A DNA stretch of 64,000 nucleotides from NCBI GenBank assembly GCA_963797475.1, contig CAWCPR010000003.1, positions 1,240,001 through 1,304,000 on the forward strand, read 5' to 3'. The notes under the pieces were generated by a model. That model saw nothing but the letters and a program-made list of their open reading frames with translations, was not told the DNA's origin and did no database searches. Below are positions 57,779-64,000 of this stretch, in pieces. The stretch comes from CAWCPR01 sp963797475 (lineage in GTDB: Bacteria > Chloroflexota > Anaerolineae > Anaerolineales > UBA4823). A program made the translations under genes and the position numbers. The stretch's first letter is position 1. Each line of letters opens with the position of its first letter.

Positions 57779-60104
57779 ATGAAGCGAAGTGTTCGTTGGA
57801 GGCTGCTGCTTCTATTGTTTCTCTTTTTTGGGGTGTTGTTCCTGGCGCGGCACCTGTGGCAGCCCTGGTTGTTTGGCGTTCTCTTTCCTCGCCAGCAAAA
57901 GCTGGAGCGGATCGTCAACCTGCTGGATGCGATCAATGGCTTTGCCGCGCTTTTTCCCTTGGCGTATGGGGCTTATAAATTCTTTCTCACTCCTCAAGAA
58001 GTAAAATCTGTTGATTATCCTAAAGCCCTGATCCCAACTTCTCCTAAGAAAATCCTCGCAGACGTATCGGAAAATCCTGAAGAGTTTACCTGGCAGGACC
58101 GACATATTATAACAACGAGTGACCTCCAAACCTACAAAAAAATCCTGATCGTCGGGCGGATGAAGTCCGGGAAAACGCGGGAGGCGGCTGAATTAATTCG
58201 GAGAGCACTTGGCGAAGAACTGCTAATTACTTCTCGAATTTACGATATCTCGCAAGGCATGCGAGAAATTCAACCTGAGGCGATACAACATCCGCCTTAA
58301 TAGAGAGCTTACTAGAGGCAAGCGCACACTTTTTTTCATCGATGATCTCCCCAAACAATCCGTTGGAAAGCAGTTAGACACACTGAATAAGTATCTCATG
58401 GCGCGGAAAAAGTGCAGTCCTGGCTACTTCATCGCCACTGCCCGCAGCGATCACCTGGAAGGAAATCCGGAGTAAAGAAATGGCTAGAACAGAACGAAGT
58501 CCAGCTAATCGAGATGAAACCGCTGGCGGAGGTACAGCGCGGCTCGTTAGTGGACGAATTGGAAAGGATTTGTAAAATCGATCTTAGCGAAGATGCCAGA
58601 CGGGTCTTGATTGAAAAATCAGATGGTACACCCTATCACCTAATTCTGACCACCAAAAAATATCTTGCAAAAGTAGAGGGTAGAAAAATCACCCAAGAGC
58701 TTGCTGCAGCCGTAATCCCCAAATCTTCGGAGGATATCTGGAAGGATATTCGCAATGAATGGGAGGATACTGAGCGGCGACCGAATCCTTGCTCGAAGCC
58801 CTGGCTGTTTTTTATCACGCCAACGTCACGCCGCATTATGAAATCGTGCTGGCATACCGCGACCCAACTCAAACGATCCAAAAGAAAATATTTGTTGCCC
58901 TGGATCGCTGGTCGTAGGGTAAATCATGCGGTCAAAATCGTGAAGCCGTATGGCATCTATCACCAGAACACTTTTGTGTTTCCGGATGTGGCCGTCGAAA
59001 CCTTGATTCCAGCAGAAGCAGGGCTTACCCCGCCTGGAACGTTTTGTTCGCGGTTACCGGAAATTTTACAATATTCGCGCCCTGCGAAAATTCAACACGG
59101 AAGCCACTCAACTGCAAAATATCCTTATGGGTCTTGGTACTTCGTATTACTTTAATAAAAACCTTATAAAAGCTGAAGAGCAGTGGAAAATGGCATTGGA
59201 AACAGGTCAAACAAGCGGGACCAACTGGTACGACCAGGGGGTGCTGCTCAATGAACTGGGGCGCAAAGAGGAAGCCGAAGATGCCTACCGCCAGGCGCTA
59301 AAGGCCGACCCCAAGTATGCCCAAGCCTGGTCCAACCTGGGGGTGCTGCTGGATGACCAGGGGCGCAAAGAGGAAGCCGAAGATGCCTACCGCCAGGCGC
59401 TGGAAGCGCGACCCGAAGGACGCCCAAGCCTGGTCCAACCTGGGGGTGCTGCGCAAGGAGCAGGGGCGCAAAGAGGAAGCCGAGGATGCTTACCGTCTGG
59501 CGCTGAAGGCTGACCCAAGTTAGCCCAAGCCTGGTACAACCTGGGGGACTGCTGGGCGATCTGGGGCGCAAAGAGGAAGCCGAAGATGCCTACCGCCAGG
59601 CGCTGGAAGGCTGACCCGCAGGATGCCAGTGCCTGGTCCAACCTGGGGGTGCTGCTGGATGACCAGGGGCGCAAAGAGGAAGCCGAAGATGCCTACCGCC
59701 AGGCGCTGGAGGCGGACCCCCAGGATGCCCAAGCCTGGTACAACCTGGGTACGTTATTGAGAACTTCCCATCTATTTGATGAAGCGCGTGCAGCTTTGGA
59801 GCAAGCCATTCTGTACGCATCCGGGAAAGCCACCTATCACGCCAGGCTGGGAGAGGTGTACAAAAGGCTGGGCCGCCAGGAGGAGGCAACGTGAGAATTC
59901 GATCTTACCAAGGAACTGAGCGAATTTGAAAGCACATACAACCGCGGCTGTATCGCCGCTCTGTGTGGGGAGGCCGAGACAGCCTTCCAATTGCTCGAAG
60001 AGGCAATTTCAAAGGGCGAAATCACAAAAGATTGGGTCCGCCAGGACCCGGATTGGGAAGACTACCGGGAAGATGCCCGTTTTATCCAACTTTTGAAAGG
60101 ATGA
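57779..60104 (+). CDS. Membrane-anchored STAND-like ATPase with C-terminal TPR repeats (frameshifted)
   Basis: A signalling-type P-loop ATPase of about 775 residues. Two hydrophobic segments (about residues 8-25 and 52-70) anchor the N-terminus. Walker A is IVGRMKSGKT (residues 124-133). After a shift near 58290 the Walker B is RTLFFIDDLPK, with a sensor-like FIATARSDHL. A winged-helix-like part follows (LSEDARRVLIEKSDGTPYHL). From about 59200 it carries six or more TPRs (GVLLDDQGRKEEAEDAYRQA). The end, EEAISKGEITKDWVRQDPDW, stops at TGA 60104. ATP-binding plus TPR sensor plus membrane segments matches the STAND architecture used in phage sensing and cell death. It lies 36 bp after res. Confidence 0.7.
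59258..59760 (+). repeat. Five near-identical 102-bp TPR-encoding repeats
   Basis: The block GGGGCGCAAAGAGGAAGCCG with following AAGATGCCTACCGCCAGGCG recurs at about 59258, 59360, 59463, 59563 and 59666. One period is 34 codons, exactly one TPR. Near identity at DNA level means recent duplication or gene conversion. Departures from 102 (103, 100, 103) coincide with frame changes. Confidence 0.85.
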
Positions 60105-60117
60105 CGCTAACGCCACA

Positions 60118-63100
60118 ATGGACAACGCTGATAAAGAACGCCGCTTATTCCACCTGCTCAACCAATCCCCTCACCAGACCACACCCGAAGATGTGAGGGA
60201 AATCGCAAAACTCAAACAAGAATTGGAAAAAGAAAAGCCCCCATCCCAGAAATTTGACCAAAAAATACCCGAAACGGCTGAAAACGACGCTGCAGAAATT
60301 CCCAAAATCACAAAAGCCCGCCCGGAAATCAAAAAACAAAGACAGGCAGCTCAACCGGTCGCCACACCCGTGTCGCGCAGGATCGCCAGCGGCGGCGAAT
60401 GGAGCCGGCTGGTGCAGTATTACGCCGAGTGCCTGGAACGCGAGAACCGCCAGCAGTACCTGATCGATCCCGAATTGCTCAGGTCCTTCGATTGTCCGGC
60501 CGAAGACCTGCGCCGCGTGATCCATGGCGGGGCCGTATTGGAATTTGAAACTGGCAAGGATGGTCGAAGCGGCGGTACATTCGCAAGTTCATCGAAGATC
60601 AATTGGATCGGGCCGACCGCAAGCTGTGCCTGGGCTACCCGTTTTTAGTCCTTGAGACGCAGAAGAACAACCAGACCGCACTCAAAGCGGCTCCACTCCT
60701 GATTGTCCCACTCAACCTCGAACAGAGGGACGATCGGGTTGCCTTGCAGGCGGAAGGCTACGAGATCAGCTACGCGGCTTTGAAAGCCATGGACGCTGGA
60801 CGACGATGAGATCGCTATCTTTCTCGGCGAGCTGGAAAACTTGACCCCCGCGCCAGACCGGGATATTTTGGAGGCGCTGGAAGGCAGGCTTGTTGAAAAA
60901 ATCGAAGAAGCCTACCAGGAGAAGCTGCCCCGCGTTCGGTCGCATCTCACGGCTCGCCACAATTTTTGACAGGCCGGCCCTCTTCTGGGTGAGTGAAAAT
61001 ACTGCCACGATGAATTTGATCCGGGAGCTGAAGCTGCTTTCCGAGCCGTACTATTGGGAAAGGGCTTCGACCGCCTTGCAGCAGCTCCTCTCTGAACTGC
61101 CCGGCCACGATTACCCGGTCGCCCCTGGTTTCGAGCAGGACTCGAAAATTTACGTGACGGCGATCAACGACCACCAACGGCAGGCAATCCACGCCGCCGA
61201 CAAGGAGCCGGTCGTGGTCGTGACCGGCCCTCCTGGGACGGGAAAATCCCAGCTCGTCCTCAATTTGATCACCGATGCGTACTTGAACGGCCAATCCGTG
61301 CTTTTCGCCAGCCGCAACAACCGGGCGGTGGATGTGGTCATGTCGCGCTTGAAAAACGAGATCCATTTCCAGGGGGCGGTTCGGACGGGCAATAAGGAAA
61401 ACCGCAAAGTCGCCGCCGACGATATGAAAAATTCCTTGAACGCCATCTCGGCCAGCGGCAAAGCCATCCAGTTAGATCCAATTCGCGAAGTCTTATGCCC
61501 GGGCGAAAGAGCAGGCCCAAAACGCAGAAAACCAGTTGGCGGCTGTGCGCCGGCTTTCCGGGCTGGCAGATTCATATCGTAATGAGCGGGATCGCCTGAT
61601 CGACCTGCTGCCGGAACCGCTCAGGGAAGCAGCCAGGGAGCGCCTGCCGGCCTTCCAGGCCCTCGAAATCCAGGCGCTTACAGCCACAAGCTCGGCGCTC
61701 CATGGCCGGGCGTTGAAATTAAAAGAAGGAAAAATACGCCTGTTACAGCGGTATCGAATTGTAGTGTTGGACAATTCGATGGATGATGCCCTGATCCGCC
61801 ATCTCAATGATTTTGAAAATGATTGGGGGACTTTTGCAGGCGGCTTTTTGCACCGGGCGAATTTCGACCGGTTTAGCGATCTGGAAGAAACGTTGCAGGT
61901 TTGGGAACACCTTTATGCAACGGTCGATCTCTTGCACCGTCAGAATGAGAATCGAGAGACGCAGCGTAAATTGGACGGCGATGTCGCTCAGGCTTTCGAC
62001 GAGCTTAAAACGGATCACAAAGAGATCGCCGAGATCCTGTCCGCAGAATTTGCTCCGGCCGAACTCTCGGAATTTTCGGGGCAATTTAATATCCTTGGAA
62101 AGCAGTTTGGGCGAATCGCTGCTCAAAAACTGAATTGGTTCAAGAGGGTATGGCTTAAACTTTTACGCCGGGTGCCTCTGGGGTTCGAAATCAGCCAATA
62201 CCAGGCGCTAAATGAGAAATTGGGCGTCGATCCGTTGGTCGACATCACACCGCTTTCATTCCAAGAGGTAAATGGCGCTGCGGCGGAGTACGCGACAGCC
62301 TGCCAGCAGGCGGCGAAAATCCTTGAGGCAGCCGAGAAACAGCGCCGGTTAGGAGAGATGAAACAAGAAGGCGACCGCCTGGGACGGGAGTTGGAGAGGC
62401 GTCTCTCCGAACTGCCCAACGCTATTCGCCAGGATTTGAAACGGCTGATCCCAATCCGGTTGGAGCCCGGAGAATTTTTGGATGAAATTGCCGCCATAGA
62501 GACAGGCATCCAGGCGCTTCGCGCGGAAATCGCGGAGCTGGTCGCAACAGCCGACCAAAAGCTCGTCCAGAATTCCGATCATTTAGAGATGCTGGCCGAA
62601 TTCCAACATTCCACAGGGAACAAGCTGCCTGGGCTGGCGAAATTCGATCCGCAGGACGAGATCGAGGTCATTCTACAAGGAATGGCAGACTGGCGAAATT
62701 TGATTGTATTTTGGGACACCGAAACGAAACTGAGGAATTTGGAACGACAACTGGACGAACTGCCCAATGAAACTCTGGCGATCCAGGCAGTGCAAAAGGC
62801 AAGCGCCGATTTGCTGTCCGCCGGCGGCGAAATTCTGCGTAAAATCTGGGAGCTGCGCAGCCGCCAACTGCCCAGCGAAGTTGTGAAAGGCGCGTTGGAT
62901 TACGTCCAGGCCGTCGAACAATTATCCCAAGGCTACAATCCGGCTTTATTCCACCGGTTGAAACAAGCGGAAGAGGAGAATTTCCGCTACGCCGTACGGG
63001 TTTTCCCGGTTTGGGCGACGACCAACCTGGCGGCCAAGACCAACTTCCCACTCCAGGCGGGATACTTCGACCTGGTTATCATCGATGAAGCCTCGCAATG

Positions 63101-64000
63101 CGACGTTCCCTCCGCCCTGCCTCTGCTCTTTCGGGCGAAACGCATCATCGTCATCGGCGATCCAAACCAATTACGTCACGTGGCTACCCTGACGAAGGAT
63201 TCCGATCAGGAGGCGGCCGCCAGGCATGGCGTGGCCCTGGAAGCATTTTCTTATAATGGGCATTCGCTCTTTGACCTGGCGCACCGCGGAGTGGGGAGCC
63301 ACCCAGGATACATCTTGCTCAAGGAACACTATCGCTCGGATGCGCGCATCATTGGTTTTTCCAACCGGCTTTTCTACAACGACGAGCTGGTCATTCGCAC
63401 GGATTTCAGCCTGCGCAATTTGCCCGAGGAGGTTGTTCTCGGCGCATGGCGGCGTCCACTGGCTTCATGTACAGGGAAAGGCGGAACACCCCAAAGGAGG
63501 CAGCGCGTTCAACCGGATCGAGATCGCCGCGATTTAACAGCTTGTCCCTCGGCTGCGAGAAAGCCTGCAGCGCAGGCAAATGGGAGAAGCCAGCATTGGG
63601 ATCGTTTCTCCCTACCGCGAACAGGAAGAGCGTATCCAACGCTGGGTGCGAGAGACATATGGAGACGCAGGCCGAATAACCGTCGGTACCGCCCATAAAT
63701 TCCAGGGGGACGAAAAGGATTTCATGGTCTTCAGCCCTGTTCTGGGTCCGGGTTTACGGGAGGGCAGTCTTCGTTGGCTTCAAACTACCCGTAACCTCCT
63801 GAATGTAGCCGTAACCCGCGCCAGAATTGGCCTGATCGTGGTGGGTGACTGGGAGTTTTGCCACAACCTGCCGCTGGAGCATTGTTTCCGCAGTCTTGCC
63901 GACTACGCCGCGGTCCAACCGGAAAGGGTGGTTTCGGAGATCAAAGAGCTTTCGTTTATTACGGCGGGGGAAGTCAAGATTGTTGGGACGATCGTGGGAC
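60118..64000 (+). CDS. Upf1/DNA2-like SF1B helicase (frameshifted, runs off the window)
   Basis: A large helicase, at least 1290 residues, incomplete at the 3' edge. The N-terminus has a Lys/Glu-rich coiled region (MDNADKERRLFHLLNQSPHQ) and an unassigned domain (LERENRQQYLIDPELL, YPFLVLETQKNNQTALKAAP). Walker A is VVVVTGPPGTGKSQ at 61226-61250. Walker B, LVIIDEASQCDVPSALP, comes only near 63075, so about 620 residues, largely predicted coiled coil, separate motifs I and II. Motif III is VIGDPNQLRHVATL, and the C-terminal motifs include GIVSPYREQEERIQ and LNVAVTRARIGLIVVGDWEF. Shifts lie near 60570, 60790, 60930, 61500 and 63450. It begins 13 bp after the STAND gene and is probably in its operon. 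Confidence 0.82.

Noticed and set aside
41559..64000. Assignment of the island to DISARM, BREX, Dnd, Druantia or Zorya
   Set aside because: The marker genes (DrmA/DrmB, PglZ/BrxC, DndB-E, ZorA/B and so on) are not seen. Type III RM and HerA-NurA are the only confident named parts.
60118..64000. Calling the SF1B helicase a Mokosh component
   Set aside because: Upf1-like helicases occur in many contexts, and the region that would carry a kinase or PLD partner is outside the window.

Overview
The window looks like a chromosomal segment of a Chloroflexota bacterium, most likely of the Anaerolineae type. This is an inference from content, not a phylogenetic test. The pointers are a long single-copy respiratory complex I operon, several lipoproteins with Thr/Pro-rich linkers, an NBR1-type Ig-like lipoprotein, tandem DUF4352 domains, and large secreted mosaic proteins ending in a short YLPL-like motif.

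The first 20.6 kb is ordinary and intact. nuoD (3' part) through nuoN (1-13067, + strand) encodes NADH:quinone oxidoreductase, with the Fe-S ligands and membrane-subunit motifs in place. It is followed by a secreted FxLYD-like protein, a lipoprotein GH10 xylanase, lipA (-), an NBR1-Ig lipoprotein, an M48 metallopeptidase (-) and an NfeD-type membrane protease (-). None of these genes contains a frameshift.

From about 21.3 kb onward nearly every long gene is interrupted by one-base shifts although its motifs survive. 21301-25071 is a lamin-tail plus endonuclease/exonuclease/phosphatase secreted protein. A tRNA-Gly (25217-25288) is followed at once by two tyrosine recombinases and a small helix-turn-helix protein, the typical edge of an integrated element. 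28632-33472 (-) is a giant subtilase with beta-helix, kelch and PKD regions. 33.5-35.2 kb is non-coding and repeat-rich. Then come a triple-DUF4352 lipoprotein (-), an SSB (-), two convergent DNA methyltransferases, and a HEAGH (M41-like) protein whose corrected 3' end overlaps the second methyltransferase start.

41.5-64 kb (+ strand) is a defence-like island. The order is DUF1848, D12-class adenine methylase, HerA, NurA, UvrD helicase with a C-terminal Fe-S PD-(D/E)XK nuclease, two DUF488 proteins, a dual-OB protein, an Smr protein, type III Mod and Res, a membrane-anchored STAND-like ATPase with near-identical TPR repeats, and a Upf1-like SF1 helicase that runs off the window. From the D12 methylase on, genes are separated by at most about 40 bp or overlap (ATGA junctions), so they probably form one transcriptional unit of about 12 genes. 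It combines modification, DNA translocation/resection, restriction and a candidate abortive-infection ATPase. I recognise the families but not this full arrangement as a named system.

Limits: everything was read by eye from sequence, with no database searches. Where a gene is frameshifted, I give the whole span as one entry and list the open segments in the evidence.
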